From positions 1 through 19,695 of the forward strand of contig JAKIUV010000054.1 of NCBI GenBank assembly GCA_021647375.1: DNA of 19,695 bases. Direction: 5' to 3'. Shown piece after piece: positions 7,693 to 15,799 of this stretch (positions are counted from its first letter, which is position 1; every line of letters starts with the position of its first letter). The position numbers were made by a program, and so were the translations under genes. Origin of the DNA: Robiginitomaculum sp. (GTDB lineage: Bacteria > Pseudomonadota > Alphaproteobacteria > Caulobacterales > Maricaulaceae). Below the pieces are notes generated by a model, which was given only the letters and a program-made list of their open reading frames with translations, was not told where the DNA came from and did no database searches.

Positions 7693-7740
7693 AAAAACGA
7701 AACCTGTCGTTTTTGTAACTTTACTTACGACGAGTGTCGT
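7693..7740. promoter_or_regulatory. Two inverted-repeat operator candidates in the divergent transporter/blaI region
   Basis: ACGA-N6-TCGT occurs twice, at 7697-7710 and 7727-7740. The centres are exactly 30 bases apart, about three helical turns. The first copy extends to AAAAACGA-N6-TCGTTTTT (7693-7714), a perfect 8-base inverted repeat. The copies also share the longer direct match TGTCGTTT-N-TGT. The position is just upstream of a BlaI-family repressor and between two divergent genes, which is where autoregulatory operators of this family sit. The classic BlaI/MecI half-site is TACA/TGTA, so these would be variant sites. The assignment to this repressor is inference. Confidence 0.55.
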
Positions 7741-7771
7741 TTATGTGTTTTGGTGAATGAAAGGGAAAGCT

Positions 7772-8179
7772 ATGTCGAAGAACAAACCACCACACATTAA
7801 ACCTTCCGAGGCAGAAGTTGAAATTTTGCAAATCCTTTGGGACGAACAGCCGTGCAGTGTGCGGCGAGTTCACGAAATTATTGGCGCCAGCAAAGATGTT
7901 GGCTATACGACGATACTCAAACAGCTCCAACGGATGCAGGACAAAGGTTTGGTGACCCGCGAACCAGGCGACGGTAAATCTTTCCTTTATACCGCTGCAC
8001 AACCGGAAGATTTAACCCAAAGCAACCTCCTTGGTCGTTTGATGAAAACCGCATTTCGCGGCGATGTCAATGAATTGGTCATGCACGCCCTAGGCGATGC
8101 CAAGGCATCCGGCGAGGATCTGGAGGCGATTAAAGATTTCATTGCACAAATTGAAGCCAATTCTAAAGGGGCAAAATAA
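7772..8179 (+). CDS. BlaI/MecI/CopY family transcriptional repressor
   Basis: This is a 135-residue winged-helix repressor of the BlaI/MecI family. The DNA-binding half begins at PSEAEVEILQILWD (11-24). The putative recognition helix is in GYTTILKQLQRMQDKGLV (44-61), followed by the wing VTREPGDGKSFLY. The C-terminal half (80-130) is the helical dimerisation part that BlaR1-type proteases cleave in the well-studied systems. ATG 7772 is chosen because AAGGGAAAG precedes it closely; the in-frame ATG 7757 has no good site. The stop overlaps the start of the M56 protease gene by one base (TAATG), so the two are translationally coupled. It probably represses its own operon through the ACGA-N6-TCGT repeats upstream, and perhaps the divergent peptide transporter. 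Confidence 0.9.
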   Translation: MSKNKPPHIKPSEAEVEILQILWDEQPCSVRRVHEIIGASKDVGYTTILKQLQRMQDKGLVTREPGDGKSFLYTAAQPEDLTQSNLLGRLMKTAFRGDVNELVMHALGDAKASGEDLEAIKDFIAQIEANSKGAK

Positions 8180-9900
8180 TGAACATGCTCCCAAATATGA
8201 ACTTAATCGCCGACAGCTTGGGTTGGGCGGTTTTACATTCTCTCTGGCAAGGCATTGTCGCCGCTGCTTTCATCTATGTTGTGCGCACTATAACCCGCGA
8301 GCGTGCATCCGAAGCCCGTTATTTTATTGGCACAATTACCCTATGCACGCTCCTGTTCGCATTCATTGGCACATTTTTTTATTATTACAACTCAGGCGCA
8401 GTGGTGAGTGGTGCAAGTCGTACAGACATTATGCAAACCATAACCATTGGCTTTACACCAGCGGCAAGTACAGGCAACCCCCTCACCCGTATCAGTGATT
8501 TCACGAGCTTGATAGGTGTGTTTTGGGCGGCGTGTTTTCTTGTCCTTGGTATCCGCTATATGACTGCGTTCCGCCTGACACATAAATTGCGCACCACCGG
8601 ATTGTCTGTTCTCCCTTCAAACTGGCAGACACGCTTTACTGCTCTCGCCGCCAAGTCTGGCGTGAGCGGTAAAGTTCGGGCGTATATCTCAGAACATGTC
8701 TCTAGCCCCATCACATTCGGCTTTTTTAAACCCATTGTGTTGGTGCCGGCCTGGTTCTTTACCGGTATGAGCGCGGAGCAATGTGAAGCCATATTATTGC
8801 ACGAGTTGGCTCATATTCGCCGTCATGACTATTTGACCAATATCCTGCAAATCGCCATCAAGACCGTATTTTTCTATCATCCAGCCGTACAGTTCATCTG
8901 CAAAGGCCTAGACACTGACCGGGAACATGCTTGCGATGATTTCGCGGTCATGCTGACAAAAAACCCGGAAAGCCTAGCAACAGCGCTCGGCGTTATCCGC
9001 CTCAAGGCAGCGAGAGACGGCGGCGTATTTGCCCTGTCTGCTGATGGCCGCGACGCGCCTTTAATGGGGCGGCTGAAACGCTTGATGGGCGCCGAGATTA
9101 CGAAAACCAGCGGGCAAGGCCTGCAAAAAGGCACATCTCGCGGCCTGGCAGCTACAGCTATGATTGGTACGGCACTGGCCCTAATCGTGACCTTGGGTAC
9201 AACGCCTAGCCAAGCTCACCCTCATAAAGAAAACTTGGTTCAAAATATAAAAAAGAGCCAAAAAGAAAACCAAAACACTTTGGCTGGCGGCGTAAATAGC
9301 AAGTCGCAGAATACAATAGCCTCCCCTATCACGCCAATACGCCCTACTCCGCCCCCAACAAATTATTGGATAAGTAAGCAAGAACACGCCGCGACACAGG
9401 CACGGGCAGAACGCGCTAATGAACGCCGCAAGGCCGCACTTGAACGCGCAAAAAAAACTCGCGAAGTAGCTTGGGTGCAGGCACGTGAGGCACGCATTGA
9501 CGCAAAAGCGCAGAGAAAACTGGCCACTAAATTACGTGAAAAATCCTTGGAACGCGCCACAAAAAACCGACACCTAAGAAAGCAGACCAAAGACAACAAA
9601 ACTATGGCCGCTAAAGAACGTAGACAATACGAAAGAATGCGTTCCCGCCTTATTCCAGCTCTCAAGGCCGATGGGTATCTGTCCAAACAATCTTCCAAAG
9701 TTACAATCAAAATGGCGGGCAAAGATGTTTTCATCAATGGCAAGCTTTTGTCTGATGCAGAAGAAAAAAAGTATTGCAACATTATTTCCCGCTATGTGCG
9801 GCACAAGCGCAGTGCAACAAATATTACCATCAAACCAAACTATTTTCATGTCAGTGTTAAGCGTGAAAACGGGAAAAGTAATTACACCAATATAAACTAA
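8179..9900 (+). CDS. M56 (BlaR1-type) membrane metalloprotease / signal sensor
   Basis: The 573-residue membrane protein is the usual partner of a BlaI repressor. Membrane segments are visible at about 13-36, 47-70, 110-130 and 322-342. The zinc protease motif HELAH is at 208-212 with the following RRHDYLTN, and DREHACDD (Glu249) supplies the likely third ligand, all on the cytosolic side. After the fourth helix come a linker rich in Pro and Thr (380-395), a long Arg/Lys/Ala-rich helical stretch (400-490), and a small C-terminal domain (about 488-560, with LKADGYLS and VFINGKLLSDAEEKKY). There is no penicillin-binding domain, so the signal is probably not a beta-lactam. Similar tails occur on M56 proteins elsewhere, but I know no name for them. 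The start overlaps the repressor stop, and AAAGGGG precedes it. The next gene follows after 17 bases. Confidence 0.88.
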   Translation: MNMLPNMNLIADSLGWAVLHSLWQGIVAAAFIYVVRTITRERASEARYFIGTITLCTLLFAFIGTFFYYYNSGAVVSGASRTDIMQTITIGFTPAASTGNPLTRISDFTSLIGVFWAACFLVLGIRYMTAFRLTHKLRTTGLSVLPSNWQTRFTALAAKSGVSGKVRAYISEHVSSPITFGFFKPIVLVPAWFFTGMSAEQCEAILLHELAHIRRHDYLTNILQIAIKTVFFYHPAVQFICKGLDTDREHACDDFAVMLTKNPESLATALGVIRLKAARDGGVFALSADGRDAPLMGRLKRLMGAEITKTSGQGLQKGTSRGLAATAMIGTALALIVTLGTTPSQAHPHKENLVQNIKKSQKENQNTLAGGVNSKSQNTIASPITPIRPTPPPTNYWISKQEHAATQARAERANERRKAALERAKKTREVAWVQAREARIDAKAQRKLATKLREKSLERATKNRHLRKQTKDNKTMAAKERRQYERMRSRLIPALKADGYLSKQSSKVTIKMAGKDVFINGKLLSDAEEKKYCNIISRYVRHKRSATNITIKPNYFHVSVKRENGKSNYTNIN

Positions 9901-9917
9901 AACAAGAGACACCTCAT

Positions 9918-11984
9918 ATGAATAATTTACAAAAACCGCTTTTGAGCGGGCTAGTAGCCCTCACCCTAAGCACACCCGCATATAGCCAAGAAACCAGAGC
10001 CGCAGAGAATAAAAATAGAGCGCAAATTTTCGCGCCTGCGTATTTTGAGGGGTTCGCGCCGCGCACCGCCATTGATATGGTATCGCGCATTCCCGGCTTT
10101 CAAATCCAATCATCCGCTGGCAAGCGCGGGCTTGGTCAGGGCGGCGCCAATATTTTAATTAACGGGAATCGTATATCCGGTAAAACCAATGCGGAAGATC
10201 AGTTATCGCGAATCAATGCCACCAATGTGGTACGTATTGAAATTGTTGACGGCACGTCTTTGGACATTCCGGGGCTTTCGGGGCAAGTCGCCAATGTCAT
10301 CACCAAAAGCACGAGCGTGTCCGGTAGCTGGCAATGGCGTCCCGAATGGCGTAATCGGCTCGAAGCCAATTTATATAATTTCAGGGCAACGGTTTCCGGC
10401 GAGACGGGCGATCTAGCTTGGTCTGTTACAGCAAAAAACGATGCGTTTCGCGGCGGCGCCCGTGGCCCCGAAACACTAACCCTAGCGGACGGAACAATAT
10501 TCGAAACCCGCTATGAAGACGGGCAGTTTTACCGTGATAATCCTGGTGTCTCTACTGATTTAACCTGGAAACCTAGAAAAGACCATGTAGGCAATTTGAA
10601 CCTAAAATATAATCAATTTAATTTTAATGGTCGCGAGCAATCCAAGCGCACAGCAGTGACAGCAATTGGCTCCACTGGTGAAACTCTGTCTTCAAATGCC
10701 GAAGATGAATGGAATGCTAGCCTCGATGTGGATTATGAGTTTCCGTTCTTGATGCGCAAAAAAAACGGAAAACTAAAACTGATCGGCTATTATCGGTTTG
10801 AACATTCACCAACCATTTCGCGTTTTGACGTATTTGACTCGGTTCTTGGACGAACAGGCGGCAGACGTTTTTCGCGCGTGGCCGATGAAGCGGAAGCGAT
10901 CGGGCGGGCTGAATATTCTTGGAAACCAAATGGTGAAAGCGACTGGCAACTAGGTGTCGAGGGTGTGTTCAATTATCTCGATATTACCTCTAGCCTTTTA
11001 GTTTTGGACGCGAGCGGCGATTTCGTCGATCGCCCCCTTACCGGCGCAACATCACGAGTAGAAGAAAAGCGCGGCGAAGCCACCCTGACCCATTCCCGCA
11101 AATTATCAGATAAATGGGATGTGCAAGCCTCCGTCGGCGCAGAGTATTCAGAAATATCTCAAGACACAGGGTTTGTGCGGACTTTCTTCCGACCCAAAGG
11201 CTTTGTCTCCGCCACTTATAAACCAGATGATAGTACATCCATCGTCACCCGGATTGAGCGGGAAGTCGGACAACTCAGCTTTTTCGATTTTATCTCTTCA
11301 GTCAACCTCCAGGAGGATCTTGACAGTTTCGGTAATTTAAACTTGGTGCCTCAACAAAGTTGGAACGGCGACATTGAGCTGAACAAAAACTTTGGCAATG
11401 GCATTACCCTAAAAGCCACTGTCTTCGCCAAACTCATATCTGACCTAGTTGACCGTATTCCCATCGGCGTGGCGGGTGATGCTGTAGGGAATATTGATAG
11501 CCTAGCACACCAATACGGGTTAAATTCAACCGCAACCATAAAAGGCGACAAATGGGGCTTTGAAGGCACGCAGCTGAATTTGACCTTGAACTGGGCGACT
11601 TCGTCCGTAAAAGACCCTATTGGTGGGTTTGACCGCCTTCTCAATAATGAATTTAGAAGCCTTTTGAGAGCTGATTTTCGCCATGATATTCCTAATACTG
11701 ATTGGGCTTGGGGTTTCTTTGCCAACCAGTTTTGGCGTGGCCCAACTTACCGCTTAACCACCGTCAACCAGTTGACCTTTGATGGCCCTTTTGGCTCCGC
11801 CTATATTGAGCATAAGGATATTTTTGGTCTGAAAATTCGCGCCGAACTTGCCAACTTATTTGACGCCGGCCCCAGTTTCCGCCGTGAGGTTTATGATAAT
11901 CGCCGGGCAAATCTGTTGCGCATAGAAGACCGTAGCCGCAGGTTCGATCTCGTATATAATATGCGGGTTAGCGGTACGTTTTAA
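9918..11984 (+). CDS. TonB-dependent receptor, first of a tandem pair
   Basis: This is a 688-residue outer-membrane protein with a signal peptide (1-23, ending AYS before QE). A plug domain follows at about 45-130 with FAPRTAIDMVSRIPGF, RGLGQGGANILINGNRISGK and IEIVDGTSLDIPGLSGQVANV. The rest alternates in the manner of a beta-barrel and ends in a C-terminal Phe, as outer-membrane barrels usually do. At under 700 residues it belongs to the shorter TonB-dependent receptors common in alphaproteobacteria. The ligand cannot be inferred. I see no clear TonB box before the plug. It starts 17 bases after the M56 protease gene, with AAGAG upstream, so it is probably in the same operon. It is a close paralogue of the next gene. 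Confidence 0.88.
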   Translation: MNNLQKPLLSGLVALTLSTPAYSQETRAAENKNRAQIFAPAYFEGFAPRTAIDMVSRIPGFQIQSSAGKRGLGQGGANILINGNRISGKTNAEDQLSRINATNVVRIEIVDGTSLDIPGLSGQVANVITKSTSVSGSWQWRPEWRNRLEANLYNFRATVSGETGDLAWSVTAKNDAFRGGARGPETLTLADGTIFETRYEDGQFYRDNPGVSTDLTWKPRKDHVGNLNLKYNQFNFNGREQSKRTAVTAIGSTGETLSSNAEDEWNASLDVDYEFPFLMRKKNGKLKLIGYYRFEHSPTISRFDVFDSVLGRTGGRRFSRVADEAEAIGRAEYSWKPNGESDWQLGVEGVFNYLDITSSLLVLDASGDFVDRPLTGATSRVEEKRGEATLTHSRKLSDKWDVQASVGAEYSEISQDTGFVRTFFRPKGFVSATYKPDDSTSIVTRIEREVGQLSFFDFISSVNLQEDLDSFGNLNLVPQQSWNGDIELNKNFGNGITLKATVFAKLISDLVDRIPIGVAGDAVGNIDSLAHQYGLNSTATIKGDKWGFEGTQLNLTLNWATSSVKDPIGGFDRLLNNEFRSLLRADFRHDIPNTDWAWGFFANQFWRGPTYRLTTVNQLTFDGPFGSAYIEHKDIFGLKIRAELANLFDAGPSFRREVYDNRRANLLRIEDRSRRFDLVYNMRVSGTF

Positions 11985-12082
11985 CTCCAGGTTTTTGCCA
12001 ATGTCCACCTGCTGGCCATTGCGGTTTGTTACAGCTTGTTCACTGTTATTGTGCCTAGCAAGGACATAGATATACCCTAAAT

Positions 12083-12107
12083 ACGCGACAATACCGCGTG
12101 ACAATAA
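12083..12107 (+). repeat. Short inverted and direct repeats before the second receptor
   Basis: ACGCG (12083-12087) and CGCGT (12095-12099) form an inverted repeat with a 7-base spacer. GACAATA occurs twice, at 12087-12093 and 12100-12106. ACAATAA at 12101-12107 can also pair with TTATTGT at 12046-12052. The 155-base gap between the receptors (11985-12139) holds nothing else I recognise. A regulatory or attenuator role is possible but weakly supported. Confidence 0.25.
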
Positions 12108-12127
12108 TATGCCCCAAAATAGCAGAC

Positions 12128-12132
12128 AGGGA
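12128..12132 (+). promoter_or_regulatory. Ribosome binding site supporting a TTG start
   Basis: AGGGA lies seven bases before TTG 12140. This is the best-placed start for the second receptor, because translation from it begins a clean signal peptide. The upstream in-frame GTG 12098 has no such site and would add 14 charged residues. Confidence 0.55.
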
Positions 12133-12139
12133 AAACAAA

Positions 12140-14230
12140 TTGGAAAATACAAACGTGTTTTTGCGTACCAGCATATACCTGTCCTGCATAACTGCTCTTG
12201 GTTATGGCTCACTCGCCTATGGGCAGGACGCACAACCCGCTAGCACTATTAACTCATTCCCGGTAGATTATTTCGACCAATACACCCCGCGTTCGGCTCT
12301 AGACATGATAGAACAAATTCCGGGGTTCCAGTTACAAACCAGCGCTAGTAAACGCGGGCTTGGTCAGGGCGGGGCGAATGTCCTGCTCAACGGTGAACGC
12401 ATATCCGGCAAGACAAGAGCCAATGATCAATTATCGCGCATCAATGCGACTACAGTCGTGCGCATTGATATTGTCGACGGTGCTTCTTTGGATATTCCCG
12501 GCCTATCTGGACGGGTGGCCAATATTATAACTAAAAATACAGATATTTCCGGCACTTGGGCTTGGCGTCCGCGCTTTAGAAAAAACCTGGCACCCAACTG
12601 GTTTAATGGTTCCGCAACGGTCTCGGGTGAGACCGGAAAATTGGCATATTCAGCCACTGTGCGCAACAACGCCTTCAGGAGCGGCAATGCCGGGTTGGAA
12701 AATCGGTTTACACCGGATGGGTTTATATTTGAAACCCGTGACGAGGTCAGCCAGTTTGATGCCGACAACCCAGGCATATCCACATCACTTACGTGGAAAC
12801 CCAAAGACGGGCATGTGGCCAATCTCAATGCGGAATATAATTTGCGGAATTTTACAATTCGCGAAATATCCAGACATACCGCCTTTGCCCTGCCCGGTGA
12901 CAACAATGAAACCCAATTCTCCAGTGTTGTCGATAGCTGGAATTATAGCCTCGGGGGCGATTATGAATTTCCTGCCGGCCCCCAAGCCCTGAACGGAAAG
13001 CTCAAGTTAATCGGCTATCACAAATTCACTAACGCACCATCTGTCTCGCAAATAGACACATTTACCGCAGGCGCGCAAAGCTCAGGACAGCAGTTTGGGC
13101 GGGACACCGAGAGAGGTGAAAGCATTGCCCGGGCTGAATATTCATTCGCACCCAAGCGGGGAAAAGACTGGCAATTGTCTGTAGAGGGCGCTTTTAATTT
13201 TACTGACGCTACTTCAACATTTGCATTCCTCAATCTGGCAAACGGGGAGTATGTCGCAATACCATTACCAGGCGGCAGTTCACGTGTGGAAGAAAAACGT
13301 AGCGAAGTCACCCTGACCCATAGCCGCGCCCTGTCGCCAAAATGGGACATTCAGCTCTCGGCGGGTGGTGAATATTCACAATTATCCCAAAGCGGTGACG
13401 CCAATCTGGTACAAGACTTTGTCCGCCCCAAAGGCTTTATCACCACCACCTATAAGCCCGGCAATGGCCTGTCCATCCGCACCCGTCTTGAACGTGAGGT
13501 CGGGCAACTTAATTTTTCGGACTTTCTCGCTTCCCTAAGCCTGCAAGAAGACCTCGACAGTGCGGCAAATGACGGCCTGGTTCCTGCCCAAACCTGGTTA
13601 GGATCCGTGGAGTTTGACAAGGATTTCGGCCAAGGCAATACTTTTAAGGTCAAGGTTTACGGGGAGCTTATCTCTGATCTGGTTGACCGTATCCCGGTCG
13701 TCATAGATGGTGTTTTGCGCGACGCAGTTGGCAATATTGATAAGGCGCAGCGTTACGGCGTTGATTTTACCGCCACCTTGAAAGGCGACAAATGGGGTCT
13801 TAAAGGCACCCAACTTAACCTAAGTCTCGACTTGCGCAATTCCTCTGTCGATGACCCGTTAACCAATATTTCGCGCCGCCTGAATAATGACAGAAAAAGC
13901 AAGTGGAATGTCAATTTCCGCCACGATATTCCCAATACAGATCTGGCCTACGGAGCTAGCCTCGATTATAATGTTCCCGCCCCCTCATTTAGGCTCGATA
14001 CAATCAGCACGGAAAGCAATACTAGGCCGTTGGCCATAGTGTATGTTGAACATAAGGACATTTACGGTTTGAAAGTCAGGGCAGGTCTGAGGAATATCCT
14101 TAACCAAACCGATAACCGCCTGCGCCAGGAATTCACTACCAGCCGCGATATTGGCCAGTTGGAATTTACCGAATCCCGGACGCGCCCCTTCGGCACCTCA
14201 TTCCGACTTGATGTCAGCGGCGCGTTTTAA
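12140..14230 (+). CDS. TonB-dependent receptor, second of a tandem pair
   Basis: From TTG 12140 this is a 696-residue outer-membrane receptor. It has a signal peptide (1-28, ending LAYG before QD), a plug at about 48-133 and a barrel ending in Phe. It matches the preceding receptor throughout. Shared plug segments include RGLGQGGAN, RISGKT, DQLSRINAT, SLDIPGLSG and VANxITK; shared barrel segments include LISDLVDRIP and KGDKWG. The pair therefore arose by duplication. Differences cluster in stretches likely to be surface loops, so the ligands may differ. A GTG at 12098 would extend the protein by 14 residues, but only the TTG has a Shine-Dalgarno sequence. The 155-base gap before it leaves room for its own promoter. 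The gene converges on tadA with only 7 bases between the stops. Confidence 0.88.
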   Translation: MENTNVFLRTSIYLSCITALGYGSLAYGQDAQPASTINSFPVDYFDQYTPRSALDMIEQIPGFQLQTSASKRGLGQGGANVLLNGERISGKTRANDQLSRINATTVVRIDIVDGASLDIPGLSGRVANIITKNTDISGTWAWRPRFRKNLAPNWFNGSATVSGETGKLAYSATVRNNAFRSGNAGLENRFTPDGFIFETRDEVSQFDADNPGISTSLTWKPKDGHVANLNAEYNLRNFTIREISRHTAFALPGDNNETQFSSVVDSWNYSLGGDYEFPAGPQALNGKLKLIGYHKFTNAPSVSQIDTFTAGAQSSGQQFGRDTERGESIARAEYSFAPKRGKDWQLSVEGAFNFTDATSTFAFLNLANGEYVAIPLPGGSSRVEEKRSEVTLTHSRALSPKWDIQLSAGGEYSQLSQSGDANLVQDFVRPKGFITTTYKPGNGLSIRTRLEREVGQLNFSDFLASLSLQEDLDSAANDGLVPAQTWLGSVEFDKDFGQGNTFKVKVYGELISDLVDRIPVVIDGVLRDAVGNIDKAQRYGVDFTATLKGDKWGLKGTQLNLSLDLRNSSVDDPLTNISRRLNNDRKSKWNVNFRHDIPNTDLAYGASLDYNVPAPSFRLDTISTESNTRPLAIVYVEHKDIYGLKVRAGLRNILNQTDNRLRQEFTTSRDIGQLEFTESRTRPFGTSFRLDVSGAF

Positions 14231-14237
14231 GCAATAT

Positions 14238-14723
14238 CTATTTCCCGCGCTGCCTCACTTCCCCACCTCTCTTCCGTCTGGCCTTAAAAAAATCCTTCAA
14301 AAGTTGCCCGCATACATCCGCCAGCACGCCGCTCGTGACCTCCGGTTTGGAATGGCAGGATTTACTACTGAAAAACTGCACACCGTTTTCTACCGCCCCG
14401 CCCTTGGGATCAGATGCGCCGTAAACCACACGGGCAATTCGGGCATTTGATATTGCCCCTGCGCACATAGTACACGGCTCCAATGTCACATATAACGTTA
14501 GGCCACTTAATCGGTAATTATCGATTTTATAGGCCGCGTCCCTAAGTGCCAAGATTTCTGCGTGGGCGGTCGGGTCGCATATGCCGATAGGGGCATTTCC
14601 GGTGCGGGCAATAATGTCGCCCGAAGCTGGATCGACAATTAAAGCGCCCACAGGCACCTCGCCGCGCGCACTTGCCGCTTGCGCTTGTGCTATACATTGG
14701 CGCATATAGTGTTCGTCGTTCAT
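14238..14723 (-). CDS. tadA: tRNA-specific adenosine deaminase TadA
   Basis: This cytosolic zinc deaminase converts adenosine 34 of tRNA-Arg(ACG) to inosine, which lets it read CGN codons. The 161-residue product has the cytidine-deaminase fold motifs HAE at 54-56 (His54 ligand, Glu56 proton shuttle) and PCTMC at 83-87 (Cys84 and Cys87 ligands). The context DPTAHAE and LEPCTMCAGAI is characteristic of TadA. Translation from ATG 14723 gives the usual family length. The frame is open 38 codons further upstream, but that extension would run over the start of rluB and looks non-coding. The ribosome binding site is weak. It is divergent from rluB, with 35 bases between the starts. Confidence 0.93.
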   Translation of the reverse strand: MNDEHYMRQCIAQAQAASARGEVPVGALIVDPASGDIIARTGNAPIGICDPTAHAEILALRDAAYKIDNYRLSGLTLYVTLEPCTMCAGAISNARIARVVYGASDPKGGAVENGVQFFSSKSCHSKPEVTSGVLADVCGQLLKDFFKARRKRGGEVRQRGK

Positions 14724-14758
14724 AGGTATGAATTGAGCGCGTTTATAGGATTGGTCAA

Positions 14759-15694
14759 GTGACAACTCAAAAAGTTCAAAAAGGCACCTCAAAAGTGACC
14801 AAAAATAAAGGGGACCGCATAGCCAAGGTTTTGGCACGGGCCGGCGTAGCTTCGCGGCGCGAGGTCGAGCGCATGATCGGCGCTGGTCGGATAACCGTGG
14901 ACGGTAATTTGCTCACCACACCCGCATTTCTCATCACGGGACACGAAAAAATCACCGTTGACGGCAAACCCATAGAAGAGAAACAAGCGCCGCGCCTTTG
15001 GCGTTATCATAAACCTGTCGGCCTGTTGACCACCCATAATGATCCGGGCGGCAGGCCAACCGTGTTTGAACATTTGCCAAGCGACCTGCCGCGTGTGATT
15101 TCAGTTGGTCGGCTGGATATGAATTCAGAGGGTCTACTCCTCTTGACCAATGACGGTGAATTGGCGCGTAAATTAGAGCTACCTAAAACCGGATTCGCCC
15201 GCAAATACAAGGCGCGGGCATTTGGTAAACCAACCCAAGCTAGGCTCGACAAACTTAAGCACGGCGTGCTTATTGAAGGCATTAAAACCGGCCCTATCGA
15301 AGCAGTTTTGGATAAACAACAAGGCACAAATGCCTGGATAACCATCACTATTCGCGAAGGCAAAAACCGCGAAGTCCGCCGCGCCCTAGAAACCATAGGC
15401 CTCAAGGTCAACCGCCTTATCCGCCTGTCCTACGGCCCTATACAATTGGGCGATTTGGTGCGCGGCAAAGTCGAAGAAATAAAACCCAAAGTCCTACGCG
15501 ACCAATTAGGCCATTTGGTAGACATTCCCAAAGCCCGGCCAGAAGGCACCCTAACAGGCAAAGCCAAAATCCGCGCCAATTACAAAGGCAAAAAAGGTGT
15601 GCGCCGACCTGGACCCGCACGGTCCGGAGCGAGCAGGCCGGGAACCAGCAAACCAAGCACCGCGAAACCCACTACCCGTAAGGGGAAAAGATAA
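14759..15694 (+). CDS. rluB: 23S rRNA pseudouridine synthase, RluB/RsuA family
   Basis: This 311-residue enzyme isomerises uridine to pseudouridine in 23S rRNA (position 2605 in E. coli for RluB). An S4 RNA-binding domain spans about 19-66 (RIAKVLARAGVASRREVERM). The catalytic motif GRLDMNSEGLLLLTND at 117-132 carries Asp120, and KNREVRRALE near 202-211 is typical of the family. The last 50 residues form a basic Lys/Arg/Pro/Ser/Thr-rich tail, unstructured and probably RNA-binding, a common addition in alphaproteobacteria. GTG 14759 has AGGA 8 bases upstream; another GTG at 14795 is in frame and would shorten the N-terminus by 12. RluB is preferred to RsuA or RluE because of the length and tail. 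Confidence 0.87.
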   Translation: MTTQKVQKGTSKVTKNKGDRIAKVLARAGVASRREVERMIGAGRITVDGNLLTTPAFLITGHEKITVDGKPIEEKQAPRLWRYHKPVGLLTTHNDPGGRPTVFEHLPSDLPRVISVGRLDMNSEGLLLLTNDGELARKLELPKTGFARKYKARAFGKPTQARLDKLKHGVLIEGIKTGPIEAVLDKQQGTNAWITITIREGKNREVRRALETIGLKVNRLIRLSYGPIQLGDLVRGKVEEIKPKVLRDQLGHLVDIPKARPEGTLTGKAKIRANYKGKKGVRRPGPARSGASRPGTSKPSTAKPTTRKGKR

Positions 15695-15799
15695 TGCGTA
15701 CCGAGCAAAGCGAGGCAAGGACGACCGTCCGTCGGCGCCAATGCGCCGCACCTTGCGTAGGTGTCCGTTCTTCGGACTACCGTGAGCAAATATAATGCG
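15691..15799. repeat. Hairpin-rich element between rluB and rsmD, flanked by 8-base direct repeats
   Basis: ATAATGCG occurs at 15691-15698 (over the rluB stop) and at 15792-15799 (over the rsmD start), enclosing 93 bases. Inside lie four near-abutting hairpins. They are CGAC/GTCG (15722-15734), CGGCGC/GCGCCG with loop CAAT (15733-15748), CACCT/AGGTG (15749-15763) and GTCCG/CGGAC with loop TTCTT (15763-15777). GCAAGG (15715-15720) can also pair with CCTTGC (15751-15756). No protein gene fits here. The pattern suggests a small palindromic insertion element or a structured leader RNA. I could not compare it with the rest of the genome. Confidence 0.5.

Noticed and set aside
8097..8498. A 133-codon plus-strand frame across the repressor/protease junction
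   Set aside because: Both overlapped genes are strongly supported and translationally coupled; this frame reads as Arg/His-rich noise.
12427..12906. A 159-codon minus-strand frame inside the second receptor
   Set aside because: It falls over the conserved plug and early barrel; antisense shadow.
14724..14837. Upstream extension of tadA by 38 codons
   Set aside because: It would cover the rluB start, and TadA proteins normally begin near the chosen ATG.
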